Part shown: positions 1 to 7,027 of the stretch, piece after piece
How positions within the stretch are numbered: position 1 is the stretch's first letter
Layout: every line of letters starts with the position of its first letter
NCBI GenBank assembly: GCA_039182965.1
Contig: JBCDBW010000074.1
Span: forward strand, 1-22,567
Length of the DNA stretch: 22,567 nt
Direction of reading: 5' to 3'
Origin: JBCDBW01 sp039182965
Lineage (GTDB): Bacteria > Verrucomicrobiota > Verrucomicrobiia > Verrucomicrobiales > DEV007
Position numbers and translations under genes: made by a program
Notes under the pieces: generated by a model
Database searches by the model: none
Told to the model about the DNA's origin: nothing
The model's input: the letters and a program-made list of their open reading frames with translations, nothing else

Positions 1-202
1 CGACGGGGACTTGGTCGCCGGCGTTGGCGTAGGTGGTGAGTATGCCCTCTTCGAAAGCTTCCATCTCCATTGTGGCTTTGTCGGTTTCGACTTCGGCGAT
101 TACCTGGCCGGGTTCGACCTGGGCGCCGTTCTCGGCGACCCATTTGATGAGGGTTCCCTCGGTCATGGTATCGCTGAGTTTGGGCATGGAAACGTATGGC
201 AT
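1..202 (-). CDS. pdhC: Pyruvate dehydrogenase E2 (dihydrolipoamide acetyltransferase), N-terminal part
   Basis: The gene runs off the left edge, so only the first 67 residues are present. They form a biotinyl/lipoyl domain that starts MPYVSMPKLSDTMTEGTL. The lipoylation motif is ETDKATMEMEA, with the acceptor lysine at about residue 42. In E2 enzymes this lysine carries the lipoyl arm that moves the acetyl group from E1 to coenzyme A. The ATG at 202 was chosen because it places the lipoyl domain at the very N-terminus, as is usual; a second in-frame ATG at 187 would trim five residues. The gene lies 68 bp downstream of pdhB on the same strand and completes the order E1alpha-E1beta-E2. The catalytic and subunit-binding domains are outside the window, so a branched-chain or acetoin E2 cannot be strictly excluded, but the E1 partners favour pyruvate. 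Confidence 0.9.
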   Translation of the reverse strand, partial: MPYVSMPKLSDTMTEGTLIKWVAENGAQVEPGQVIAEVETDKATMEMEAFEEGILTTYANAGDQVPV

Positions 203-270
203 GGGACTGGGCTCTGGGGTGCTGGTTCGCGGGTGGGTGGCGGTGGCTTGTGACGGGAGATAATGCGTGG

Positions 271-1257
271 TTAGAGGTAGCAGACCTCTTTAATGGCGTC
301 GGTGATTCGTGTTTCGTTAGGGAAGACGTGGTCTTCCCAGCTTTCGTTGTATGGCATGGGGATGTCGATTTGGGCGACACGAGCGACGGGGGCGTCCAGT
401 TCGTCGAAGATTTCGTGTTGGATTTCGTAGGTGATTTGGGCACCGATGCCGCAGACGGGACGATTTTGTTCGATGATAACCGCGCGATTGGTTTTGGCGA
501 TTGATTGGAAGATGGTGTCGGTATCGAGTGGGCGGATGGAGCGGAGATCGATCACTTCGCAATCGACATTGAGTTCGGTTTTGATTTTCTCGGCGAGGGC
601 GAGAACCGTGGGGACGGTTTGGGCGTAGGTGATCAGGGTGCAATCGGAGCCTTCGCGGAGGACATTTGCGTGCCCGAGGGGGATGAGAAGCTCCGTCTCG
701 ATGTCTTCGATTTCGCCGGAGGAATTGTAGAGTTTTTCGGACTCGAGGACGACGACGGGATTATCGTCGCGAATAGCGGTTTTGAGGAGTCCTTTGGCGT
801 CGCGAATGGTGCCGGGAGTGCAGACTTTGAGTCCGGGGACATTGGCGTAGAAATTCTCGGTGGCGTGGGAGTGGGTGGCGCCGAGGGCGTGGACGGGGCC
901 ATTGGGACCTCGGAAGACCATCGGGATGTGGAATTGCCCGCCGGACATGGTGACCATGTTGGGGGCGTTATTTACCAACTGGTCGAAGGCGACGAGGGAG
1001 AAGCTGAAGGTCATGAATTCCACGACGGGACGGAGGCCGGCCATGGCGGCGCCGACACCGAGCCCGGCGAAGCCATTCTCGGAGATGGGGGTGTCGATGA
1101 CTCGTTTGGGGCCGAATTGGTCGAGCATGCCCTCGGAGATTTTGTATGCGCCGTTATATTCGGCGACCTCTTCGCCCATGAGGAAGACGGATTCATCCCG
1201 ATTCATTTCCTCAATGAGGGCTTCTCGGACTGCTTCGCGGTAAGTGATGGTGCGCAT
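271..1257 (-). CDS. pdhB: Pyruvate dehydrogenase E1 component, beta subunit
   Basis: This 328-residue protein is the beta subunit of the thiamine-diphosphate E1 heterotetramer, which decarboxylates pyruvate and acetylates the E2 lipoyl arm. Visible signatures are the MGEEVAEYNGAYK segment (about residues 27-39), the DTPISENGFAGLGVGAA motif whose Glu60 matches the conserved cofactor-activating glutamate, and RGPNGPVHALGATHSH in the middle. The C-terminal transketolase half carries VIDLRSIRPLDTDTI. Length and full collinearity are normal for bacterial and plastid-type PdhB. It sits 48 bp downstream of pdhA and 68 bp upstream of pdhC, so one transcript is likely. The start ATG at 1257 gives the usual MRTITYREAVREAL N-terminus. 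2-Oxoisovalerate E1beta is the main alternative. Confidence 0.94.
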   Translation of the reverse strand: MRTITYREAVREALIEEMNRDESVFLMGEEVAEYNGAYKISEGMLDQFGPKRVIDTPISENGFAGLGVGAAMAGLRPVVEFMTFSFSLVAFDQLVNNAPNMVTMSGGQFHIPMVFRGPNGPVHALGATHSHATENFYANVPGLKVCTPGTIRDAKGLLKTAIRDDNPVVVLESEKLYNSSGEIEDIETELLIPLGHANVLREGSDCTLITYAQTVPTVLALAEKIKTELNVDCEVIDLRSIRPLDTDTIFQSIAKTNRAVIIEQNRPVCGIGAQITYEIQHEIFDELDAPVARVAQIDIPMPYNESWEDHVFPNETRITDAIKEVCYL

Positions 1258-1305
1258 GAAAAGTGATGGGTAAGCTGAGGCTCGAAAGCTGGGGTGAGCG
1301 GGGGA

Positions 1306-2298
1306 TCAGGAATCAGTGAGAGCGTAGGTATATTTATGGAGGTCGGAGAGTGGCGGATCGGGGGAATTATCGGCGAAGGTCACGGATTGCGAGGCGGCGT
1401 CGCGGGAAGTCTTCTGCATGGCTTTGAACTCCTCTTCAGTGAGTGAGCCTTCGCTGATGAGTTGATCACGGAAGGTGAGGATGGGGTCCCCTTCTTTGGC
1501 GCGGGCGACCTCCTGTTTGGTGCGGTAGTTCGCGGGGTCGGACATAGAGTGTCCGCGGTATCGGTAGGTGCGGATCTCGAGAAAGTGGGGCTTGTGAGTT
1601 TGGCGCATGTCGTGGACGATATTGGCGACGTGATCACGGACGGCGCGGACGTCCATGCCGTCGACGGCGGAGTGTTCCATATTATAGCCGCGGCCGCGGT
1701 GATGGATTTCTTCGAGGGCGGTCGATCGGTCGACGGACGTGCCCATGGCGTATCCGTTATTTTCGCAGATGTAGAGGACGGGAAGTTCCCAGAGTGTGGC
1801 GAGATTGAAGGCCTCGTGAAAGGCACCTTGATGGATGGCACCGTCGCCGAAGTAGCAGAGGGTGACGCGATCTTCGTTGCGATATCGGGAGGCGAAGGCG
1901 AGGCCGGCGCCGAGGGGGATGTGGGCGCCGACAATGGCGTGGCCGCCGAACATATTGTTATCTTTATCGAAGAAATGCATGGAGCCGCCGAGGCCCTTGG
2001 AGCATCCGGTTTCTTTACCAAAGAGTTCAGCCATGCAGGCATTCATGGTGGTGCCGCGGGCGAGGGCGTGTCCGTGGTCGCGGTAAGCGGTGATGATGTA
2101 GTCTTCGGGTTTGATGGCAGCGACGGAGCCGACGATGACGGCTTCTTGGCCGATGTAGAGGTGGCAGAAGCCGCCGATTTTACCCATTTGATATTGTTGG
2201 GCGGCGCGTTCTTCGAAGGCGCGAATATCGAGCATATCGCGGAGCATCTGGAGCTCCGCAGTCGTCACAGTGTTAGGATCAGTTTGGACTTCAGTCAT
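1306..2298 (-). CDS. pdhA: Pyruvate dehydrogenase E1 component, alpha subunit
   Basis: This 330-residue protein is the alpha subunit of pyruvate dehydrogenase E1. The thiamine-diphosphate/Mg motif starts at GDGAIHQGAF (residues 151-160) and ends at CENN (178-181), about 30 residues apart as expected. The loop YRYRGHSMSDP (245-255) matches the phosphorylation-loop region of eukaryotic E1alpha, which helps order the active site. GGSMHFF and GAHIPLGAGLAFA are also family hallmarks. The frame stays open to a TTG at 2361, but the ATG at 2298 was preferred because the extra 21 residues look unrelated to the family and TTG is a weaker start. Neither start has a clear Shine-Dalgarno sequence. It is the first gene of the pdhA-pdhB-pdhC set. 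Confidence 0.94.
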   Translation of the reverse strand: MTEVQTDPNTVTTAELQMLRDMLDIRAFEERAAQQYQMGKIGGFCHLYIGQEAVIVGSVAAIKPEDYIITAYRDHGHALARGTTMNACMAELFGKETGCSKGLGGSMHFFDKDNNMFGGHAIVGAHIPLGAGLAFASRYRNEDRVTLCYFGDGAIHQGAFHEAFNLATLWELPVLYICENNGYAMGTSVDRSTALEEIHHRGRGYNMEHSAVDGMDVRAVRDHVANIVHDMRQTHKPHFLEIRTYRYRGHSMSDPANYRTKQEVARAKEGDPILTFRDQLISEGSLTEEEFKAMQKTSRDAASQSVTFADNSPDPPLSDLHKYTYALTDS

Positions 2299-2407
2299 TT
2301 TGTGATGGGTGAAAGCGAGGGAGAGGCGGAAGGAGGATAACCGCTTCGTGGGGAAAGGCAATGATGGGTGAAGCGCCGGCGTGAATTTTCCGGCGGCTAT
2401 GGGGAAG

Positions 2408-3007
2408 TTACGAGTGTGAGGACGGGGCGGTTGTGGGATCGGGATCGTGGGTGGTGAGGCGGTTCTGGGTTTTGAGAGAGGGACGCGGGAGCCAGGCGGT
2501 GCAGGCCACGAAGAGGGCGGTGAAGGTGAGGTCGCCGAGCAGGGTATTACGCAGGAAGAGGAGAGTGGGGGGAAAGCCGGGGGTGCCGGTGGTGAGGGCT
2601 TGCCACCAGCCGGCGACGTTCTTGGTGTAGGCGGGGCTGCCGAGCCAGGCGGCGGTATTGGTGATGAGGTAGAACGCGAGGGAGGCGGCGATGGTGGCGC
2701 TGAAGACGCGAAGGGCTTTGGGATTGGTTCGGAGGGACCAGCCGAGGGCGAAGGTAAGGCCGAAGGCGAGGGCGAGGACGGCGGTGAAGGGGGTGATGGG
2801 CGGCAGGCCGTTTCGGGAATTGAGGATGGCGTCGGTGATGAGGAAGGTGATGAGGGGGACGGTGAGGGCGAGTCTTTTGGGAAGGTAGGTGGCGGAGCAG
2901 AGGAAGATGGCGGCCATGGGAGAGAAATTCTGCCATTCGGCGGGAATGCCCGGGATGAGTCGGAAGGCGACCACGGTGATGATGAGGATGAGAGCGGCAG
3001 GGATCAT
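2408..3007 (-). CDS. DUF6580-type multi-spanning membrane protein
   Basis: This 199-residue protein is very hydrophobic, with about five or six membrane segments. It begins with a membrane segment directly (MIPAALILIITVVAFRLIPG), followed by a short loop NFSPMAAIFL and a second segment entering TYLPKRLALTVP. The N-terminal NFSP-x-AAIFL pattern and overall size match my recollection of the DUF6580 family, small putative transport proteins that somewhat resemble ECF S-components; that match is from memory only. The C-terminus is a polar tail rich in Thr, Pro and Asp. It lies 109 bp upstream of pdhA on the same strand and could be the first gene of that transcript, but nothing ties its function to pyruvate metabolism. 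Substrate unknown. Confidence 0.72.
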   Translation of the reverse strand: MIPAALILIITVVAFRLIPGIPAEWQNFSPMAAIFLCSATYLPKRLALTVPLITFLITDAILNSRNGLPPITPFTAVLALAFGLTFALGWSLRTNPKALRVFSATIAASLAFYLITNTAAWLGSPAYTKNVAGWWQALTTGTPGFPPTLLFLRNTLLGDLTFTALFVACTAWLPRPSLKTQNRLTTHDPDPTTAPSSHS

Positions 3008-3103
3008 CTTGGGTTATGGCGCATACTGTGAGGTGTTTGGGCGGAGAATTCAATTGGAAATGGTGGGCGGGGGAATTGAGCGCGGCACACGGAGGGGGTG
3101 CGG

Positions 3104-3127
3104 GGGAGTGAGGGAGTGAGGGAGTGG
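3104..3127. repeat. Three tandem copies of an octamer, GGGAGTGA
   Basis: The copies are GGGAGTGA, GGGAGTGA and GGGAGTGG, head to tail. The repeat is short and lies in G-rich intergenic DNA upstream of mnmG. It is a plausible slippage site, but no function is evident. Confidence 0.8.
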
Positions 3128-3194
3128 AACGTTAATGTTAGGATATCGATTGAGCGCTCTGTTAGGATTGATCGAAGACGGGAGAGGCTGGAGC

Positions 3195-3235
3195 GGGGGG
3201 CGGGGCGCGGGGGGGGGGGGGGTGTGCGGGGGGGG
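3195..3235 (+). other. Potential G-quadruplex with a 14-base G run
   Basis: Within 41 bases the + strand has G tracts of 6 (3195-3200), 4 (3202-3205), 14 (3209-3222) and 8 (3228-3235), separated by C, CGC and TGTGC. This meets the usual four-tract pattern for an intramolecular G-quadruplex with short loops. It lies 136 bp upstream of the mnmG start and ends 25 bp before the parS-like site. If mnmG is transcribed from upstream, the structure would be in its leader RNA. The long G run is also a site where read and assembly errors, or real length variation, are likely. Confidence 0.7.
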
Positions 3236-3260
3236 TCCTGGAGTCTTGGGAGCGTGGCAA

Positions 3261-3276
3261 CGTTCCACGTGGAACA
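3261..3276. promoter_or_regulatory. parS-like ParB-binding site, intergenic copy
   Basis: The 16-mer CGTTCCACGTGGAACA contains the perfect 14-bp palindrome GTTCCACGTGGAAC. It fits the widely conserved chromosomal parS consensus TGTTNCACGTGNAACA except for the first base. ParB-family proteins load at parS and help segregate newly copied origins. An identical 16-mer lies 861 bp downstream inside mnmG, which makes chance unlikely. The parA and parB genes are not in this window. Confidence 0.82.
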
Positions 3277-3370
3277 TGGGTGGGTCGGGGGCCTACTTGT
3301 TGGGTTTGGGGAATGGATGTAGGTTTGGCGGCTTGAATCAGGGGGTCTGACCTCTGGGTAAGTTGACGTG

Positions 3371-5233
3371 ATGTTTGAGTATCCGAAAGACTATGATGTG
3401 CTGGTGATTGGCGCCGGGCATGGAGGAGTGGAAGCGGCATTAGCGGCCGTACGGTTGGGAGCGCGAGTGGGGATGATCACGCAGAATCTCGACACCATCG
3501 GTCAGATGTCTTGCAATCCTGCGATTGGGGGATTGGGGAAGGGGCACATGGTTCGGGAGATTGATGCGCTGGGGGGTGCGATGGCGGTGAACACGGATGC
3601 TACGGGAATTCAATTTCGGATGTTGAATGCGAAGAAGGGACCGAGTGTGCGGGCGCCTCGGGCGCAGTGCGACAAGAAGGCGTATCAATTTCGGCTGAAG
3701 CATCTTTTGGAAGAGACAGAGGGGCTGGATCTGCACCAGGGCAATGTGGCCACCCTTCTCGTGGAGGGAGGCCGCGTTTGTGGGGTCGAGAGCGTGCTGG
3801 GCGTGGTTATGAAGAGTCGATCTGTGGTGATTACGACGGGGACGTTCATGCGGGGGTTGATGCATGTGGGGAAGCAGAACCAACAGGGGGGACGAATGGG
3901 AGATGGCATTTCGACTTTGAGTGATTCGCTTCGGGGTTTGGGGTTTGAAGTGGAGCGATTCAAGACAGGCACCCCCTGTCGATTACTTGGGCGGTCGATT
4001 GATTTCGGGGCTTGTGAGCGGCAGGACGGGGACGAGCCACCGCCACGGTTTAGTTTTTTATCGGACACTGTTACCCGATCGTCGGGTGATTTATTCACCC
4101 TCAATCCCTGGGCGGAGGAAGCGTTCCACGTGGAACAGCTCCCCTGCTGGATCACGTATACTAACCCAACGACTCATGAGATCATTCGCAGAAATTTGGA
4201 TCAGTCGCCGATGTATGGGGGGCTGATCGAGGGTGTGGGGCCGCGGTATTGTCCATCGATCGAGGACAAAGTTGTCAAGTTTGCGGAGAAGGAGCGACAT
4301 CAGATTTTCCTGGAGCCGGAGGGGCGGCAAACCGGGGAGTATTATGTGAATGGGGTTTCGACCTCATTGCCATTTGCGGTGCAGCTGGATTTCATTCATT
4401 CGATTCCTGGTCTAGAGCGCGCGGAGATCATTCGGCCGGGATATGCGGTGGAGTATGATTACTGTCCGCCGACGCAACTGGCGCCCACGTTGGAGACCAA
4501 GCGGGTGGAGGGCTTGTATTTTGCCGGCCAGATCAATGGTACTTCGGGCTATGAAGAGGCGGCGGGCCAGGGGCTCATTGCGGGGACGAACGCGGCTCTG
4601 AAAGTACTGGGGCGGGAGGCCTTCACCCTTTCTCGCTCGGAAGCCTATCTGGGTGTCATGGTGGATGATTTGGTCACCAAGGGGGTGACGGAGCCTTATC
4701 GGATGTTCACCAGTCGGGCCGAATACCGGCTTTTACTGCGGCAGGACAATGCGGATCTGCGACTGACGCCGCGGGCGATCGCCATTGGTCTCGTTGGCGG
4801 CATTCGGGCTGATCGGGTGCGAGAGAAAGAGCGGGCCTTGAAAGAAGCGCATGGCTTTGCGAATCGTGCGCGTCACGAGGGGATGCCATTGGAAAAGTGG
4901 ATGCGCCGTCCGGAGAATGAATGGGGGGCCTTACCGGCGGAACTGAAGTGTGAATTGACGACGGGTATTTGGGATCTTTTAGAAATTGATCTCAAGTATG
5001 CTGGATACATCAAGCGTCAGGAGGACATGATTGCGCGGACCGCAGGGATGGAAGAAAAGCGGATACCGGAGTGGGTAGATTACGGAGCCATCTCTGGCTT
5101 GAAGAAGGAGGCACAAGCGCGTTTGGCGGAGATTCGGCCCGAGACTTTGGGACAAGCGGCCCGGATCAGTGGGATTACGCCTGCTGACATTTCCTTGTTG
5201 TCGGTTTGGGTCGCCCGGGGTCACGTGGGGTGA
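3371..5233 (+). CDS. mnmG: tRNA uridine-5-carboxymethylaminomethyl modification enzyme MnmG (GidA)
   Basis: MnmG is an FAD protein that works with MnmE to modify the wobble uridine (U34) of several tRNAs. The 620-residue product has the Rossmann motif VIGAGHGGVEAAL (residues 12-24), NLDTIGQMSCNPAIGGLGKG, RFKTGTPCR near residue 200, EGVGPRYCPSIEDK, RPGYAVEYDY and GLYFAGQINGTSGYEEAAGQG near 381-401. The C-terminal segment ends LGQAARISGITPADISLL. Length is close to the E. coli protein (629). Between FSFL and PCWIT the loop is about 17 residues longer than in E. coli, and this insert contains AFHVEQ, encoded by a parS-like palindrome. The ATG at 3371 was chosen; a GTG directly before it (3368) would add one residue. 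No clear Shine-Dalgarno sequence precedes either. The usual neighbours rsmG, parA and parB are absent here. Confidence 0.97.
   Translation: MFEYPKDYDVLVIGAGHGGVEAALAAVRLGARVGMITQNLDTIGQMSCNPAIGGLGKGHMVREIDALGGAMAVNTDATGIQFRMLNAKKGPSVRAPRAQCDKKAYQFRLKHLLEETEGLDLHQGNVATLLVEGGRVCGVESVLGVVMKSRSVVITTGTFMRGLMHVGKQNQQGGRMGDGISTLSDSLRGLGFEVERFKTGTPCRLLGRSIDFGACERQDGDEPPPRFSFLSDTVTRSSGDLFTLNPWAEEAFHVEQLPCWITYTNPTTHEIIRRNLDQSPMYGGLIEGVGPRYCPSIEDKVVKFAEKERHQIFLEPEGRQTGEYYVNGVSTSLPFAVQLDFIHSIPGLERAEIIRPGYAVEYDYCPPTQLAPTLETKRVEGLYFAGQINGTSGYEEAAGQGLIAGTNAALKVLGREAFTLSRSEAYLGVMVDDLVTKGVTEPYRMFTSRAEYRLLLRQDNADLRLTPRAIAIGLVGGIRADRVREKERALKEAHGFANRARHEGMPLEKWMRRPENEWGALPAELKCELTTGIWDLLEIDLKYAGYIKRQEDMIARTAGMEEKRIPEWVDYGAISGLKKEAQARLAEIRPETLGQAARISGITPADISLLSVWVARGHVG
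4122..4137. promoter_or_regulatory. parS-like ParB-binding site inside mnmG
   Basis: The 16-mer CGTTCCACGTGGAACA is identical to the intergenic copy at 3261-3276. It is read in frame as part of AFHVEQ in a loop of MnmG that is longer than in E. coli. parS sites lying inside coding sequences near gidA/parAB are known in other bacteria. The flanking bases differ between the two copies, so this is not a larger duplication. Confidence 0.85.
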
Positions 5234-5263
5234 GGGGTGAGTCTGGGCTTTGTTTGGCGCCCC

Positions 5264-5281
5264 ACGTTCCACAAGGAACGT
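5264..5281. other. Degenerate parS-like inverted repeat after mnmG
   Basis: The sequence is ACGTTCC-ACAA-GGAACGT, a perfect 7-bp inverted repeat around a 4-base centre. Compared with the two upstream parS-like sites, the central CACGTG has become CACAAG, while both arms are kept. It lies 30 bp after the mnmG stop, between convergent genes. It could form a hairpin in either transcript, but no T run follows on either strand, so a classic terminator is unlikely. A decayed or weak parS copy is my preferred reading. Confidence 0.5.
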
Positions 5282-5353
5282 CTTGCCTGCACCCGGGGAG
5301 GGTGAGTGGCGGTGTGGGAATTGCCAACGGGAGTGCTTGCTTGTTGAAGCGGT

Positions 5354-5896
5354 TTACAAGATGACCTCGAGTATTGCTTGGGCTTGCGGGAGATCGTCGA
5401 CGACATGGCTGGGCGTGACAGTGATTTCGGCGTCTCCTCGAATGCGGATGGTGTTGCGGAGCTTACCATTGATTCCCATCTGGATGTCTCGATCACGGTC
5501 GCCGATGAGGATTGATCGTTTGAGATCGAGGTGGTGATCGCGTGCAGCGATGAAGAGCATCTGCGGGTTGGGTTTCTCCCAATCGGCGTCCTTTGCCTGG
5601 CCGGTAAAGGTGTAGATACCGTCGAAGATTGGTCCGGTTTTCGCGAGCTCGCTCTGCATGAGTTGGTGGATGCGATTGATTTCGGCTTCGGAGATCATGC
5701 CTTTTCCGACGCAGCGCTGGCTCGTGACAACAATTGACTTATAGCCCTTATTATGAACTACTTGCAGGATATCAGAAATGCCGTTTTGGAGCTGGAACTC
5801 GTCCCATGAGAGGACATAGCCGGCCCCCGGGGATTGGTTGATGACGCCATCGCGGTCGAAGAACACAGCTGGAAGTGGTTGTGTGAAGGCGTTCAT
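5354..5896 (-). CDS. HAD-superfamily (subfamily IIIA) phosphatase coupled to ribD
   Basis: This 180-residue protein is a haloacid-dehalogenase-fold phosphatase of the GmhB/HisB-N type. Motif I is FFDRDGVIN (nucleophile Asp14, acid/base Asp16), motif II is VVTSQ (Ser59 region), the motif III lysine is in EKPNP (about Lys108), and motif IV is GDRDRD (132-137). GmhB enzymes usually carry a zinc-binding set of Cys/His residues between motifs II and III; that segment here (about residues 91-107) has none. The start codon overlaps the ribD stop by 4 bp (ATGA), so translation is probably coupled. Two roles fit: a sugar phosphatase such as heptose-bisphosphate 7-phosphatase, or the phosphatase that acts on the RibD product in riboflavin synthesis. 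The fold is clear; the substrate is inferred only from context. Confidence 0.85.
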   Translation of the reverse strand: MNAFTQPLPAVFFDRDGVINQSPGAGYVLSWDEFQLQNGISDILQVVHNKGYKSIVVTSQRCVGKGMISEAEINRIHQLMQSELAKTGPIFDGIYTFTGQAKDADWEKPNPQMLFIAARDHHLDLKRSILIGDRDRDIQMGINGKLRNTIRIRGDAEITVTPSHVVDDLPQAQAILEVIL

Positions 5897-6954
5897 CGTT
5901 TGCCTTTGTTAGAGTAAATGGGTGTGGCGGTGACCCGCAGATCCGCCCCGACCGGTTCTACTAACAGATTGCTCAACTTACAGGCGAAGCCATTTCCTTC
6001 GACGCTTCGATTGGGACCGCCTCCGATAGTGGGTGCGAGGTAGAAGCGGACCTCATCGACGAGTTGATATTTGAAGGCTTGTCCCATGATATTGCCGCCG
6101 GATTCGAGGAGGACGGAAGTGACGCCGCGCGAGTGGAGGTTTTGGAGGATCTGGCGGAGGGACTTATTCTTAAACACGAGCGTTCTGTCCTGATGGCGGT
6201 CGGTGAAGAGGCGCGAGGTTTTCGGAAGTTTACCGGAACGGGTTTGTACGATCCGCCACGGTTGGGGGCGTGGTTGTTTTGCGAATTCGCCTCGGAGGGT
6301 GAGGCGAGGATTGTCGGCGCGGAGGGTGGAGCCGCCGATGAGGATAGCATCGACCTCGGCGCGGAGGGCTTGGACGTCTTGGCGAGCGGTGGGACCGGTG
6401 ATCCAAGGGTGTGATTGTTGGGCAGGCGTGATCCGGCCGTCGAGAGTCATTGCGGATTTTGCGATGACGAAGGGACGTTGATCGGTAATTGATTTGGCGA
6501 AGAAGCGGATGAGGTGTTGGCACTCCTTTTCCAGGACCCCGGGGGTGACGTCGATGTTTTTGGCGCGCAGGAGGCGGGTGGCGCGGCCTTTGTGTTGGGG
6601 ATTAGGATCGGTGGCACCGAAGACAACGCGGGCGATCTTGGCATTGACAATGGTCTGCGTGCAGGGAGGAGTTTTGCCTTGGGTCGAGCAGGGTTCGAGA
6701 GTGACGTAGAGGGTGGCGCCGTTGAGTTGTCGGGCAGAGCATTGGGCGAGGGCGGCGGGTTCGGCGTGGGGAGCGCCGGCTTGGCGATGGTGGCCTTTGG
6801 CGAGGATGCGGGTGCCTTTCACCACGATCGCACCGACGGGCGGGTTGGGGCTGGTGGCGCCGAGGCCTTTGCGGGCTTCGGCGAGAGCGAGTTTCATGAA
6901 GCGGATGTCAGCGGCTTCGGTATCGCGTTGCGTTCTGGGTGAAGTCTGAGGCAC
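5893..6954 (-). CDS. ribD: Bifunctional riboflavin biosynthesis deaminase/reductase RibD
   Basis: RibD deaminates the GTP-derived pyrimidine and then reduces its ribose to ribityl, giving the 5'-phosphate of 5-amino-6-ribitylaminouracil. The N-terminal deaminase domain (about 15-155) has the zinc/catalytic motif PHAEPAAL (His63, Glu65) and PCSTQGKTPPC (Cys89, Cys98). The C-terminal reductase domain (about 160-353) shows IAKSAMTLDGRIT and AILIGGSTLRADNPRLT, and later VLLESGGNIMGQAF. The 353-residue length is normal. The start is a GTG at 6954; an in-frame ATG at 6897 would remove 19 residues but would leave almost nothing ahead of the first deaminase helix. It is followed by the HAD phosphatase with a 4-bp overlap and is divergent from the GspF-like gene. 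No FMN riboswitch was recognised upstream, where only about 70 bp are available. Confidence 0.95.
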   Translation of the reverse strand: MPQTSPRTQRDTEAADIRFMKLALAEARKGLGATSPNPPVGAIVVKGTRILAKGHHRQAGAPHAEPAALAQCSARQLNGATLYVTLEPCSTQGKTPPCTQTIVNAKIARVVFGATDPNPQHKGRATRLLRAKNIDVTPGVLEKECQHLIRFFAKSITDQRPFVIAKSAMTLDGRITPAQQSHPWITGPTARQDVQALRAEVDAILIGGSTLRADNPRLTLRGEFAKQPRPQPWRIVQTRSGKLPKTSRLFTDRHQDRTLVFKNKSLRQILQNLHSRGVTSVLLESGGNIMGQAFKYQLVDEVRFYLAPTIGGGPNRSVEGNGFACKLSNLLVEPVGADLRVTATPIYSNKGKR

Positions 6955-6968
6955 GATGATAGAGTCTC

Positions 6969-7015
6969 AGGAGGATGGAACCATGGGTGTGGCCTTGTGT
7001 AAACCGCCCTCTTAA
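6969..7015 (+). promoter_or_regulatory. Strong Shine-Dalgarno sequence and 10-codon in-frame mini-ORF ahead of the GspF-like gene
   Basis: AGGAGG (6969-6974) lies 8 bases before an ATG at 6983, which is ideal spacing. Translation from there gives MGVALCKPPS and stops at TAA (7013-7015). The mini-ORF is in the same frame as the downstream gene, whose GTG (7016) and ATG (7028) follow directly. Most other genes in the window have no clear Shine-Dalgarno sequence. This could be a leader peptide, a gene start lost to a nonsense change, or chance. Confidence 0.3.
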
Positions 7016-7027
7016 GTGTTATGTGAC

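Larger units (their letters stand above)
3008..3370. other. G-rich intergenic region between divergent genes
   Basis: These 363 bp separate the - strand DUF6580 gene from the + strand mnmG gene. The + strand is extremely G-rich. Several frames are open here only because G-rich DNA lacks stop codons, and their translations are low-complexity Gly/Arg, so no gene is called. The region holds an octamer repeat, a G-quadruplex-type block and a parS-like site, each listed separately. A 9-bp direct repeat TGTTAGGAT occurs at 3136-3144 and 3160-3168. Promoters for both flanking genes must lie here or just inside the genes, but I could not pick convincing -35/-10 boxes. Confidence 0.7.

Noticed and set aside
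505..1266. Long + strand open frame of 253 codons opposite pdhB
   Set aside because: It is the antisense shadow of a clear pdhB gene; the translation is Gly/Asp/Glu-rich without any family pattern.
1462..2340. 292-codon + strand open frame opposite pdhA
   Set aside because: Same reason: antisense of pdhA in skewed, stop-poor DNA.
2374..2395. CGCCGG/CCGGCG hairpin between the DUF6580 gene and pdhA as a terminator
   Set aside because: The stem is only 6 bp and there is no T run in the direction of transcription.
2447..3031. 194-codon + strand open frame rich in Gly and Glu
   Set aside because: It lies opposite the DUF6580 gene, whose translation has real membrane segments; this frame is low complexity caused by G-rich DNA.
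3098..3350. Overlapping short + strand frames in the G-rich intergenic region
   Set aside because: Their products are Gly/Arg runs from poly-G and lack start signals; the region is better explained by DNA elements.
5222..5227. CACGTG at the end of mnmG as another parS
   Set aside because: It lacks the GTT and AAC arms needed for parS; it is only the hexamer core.
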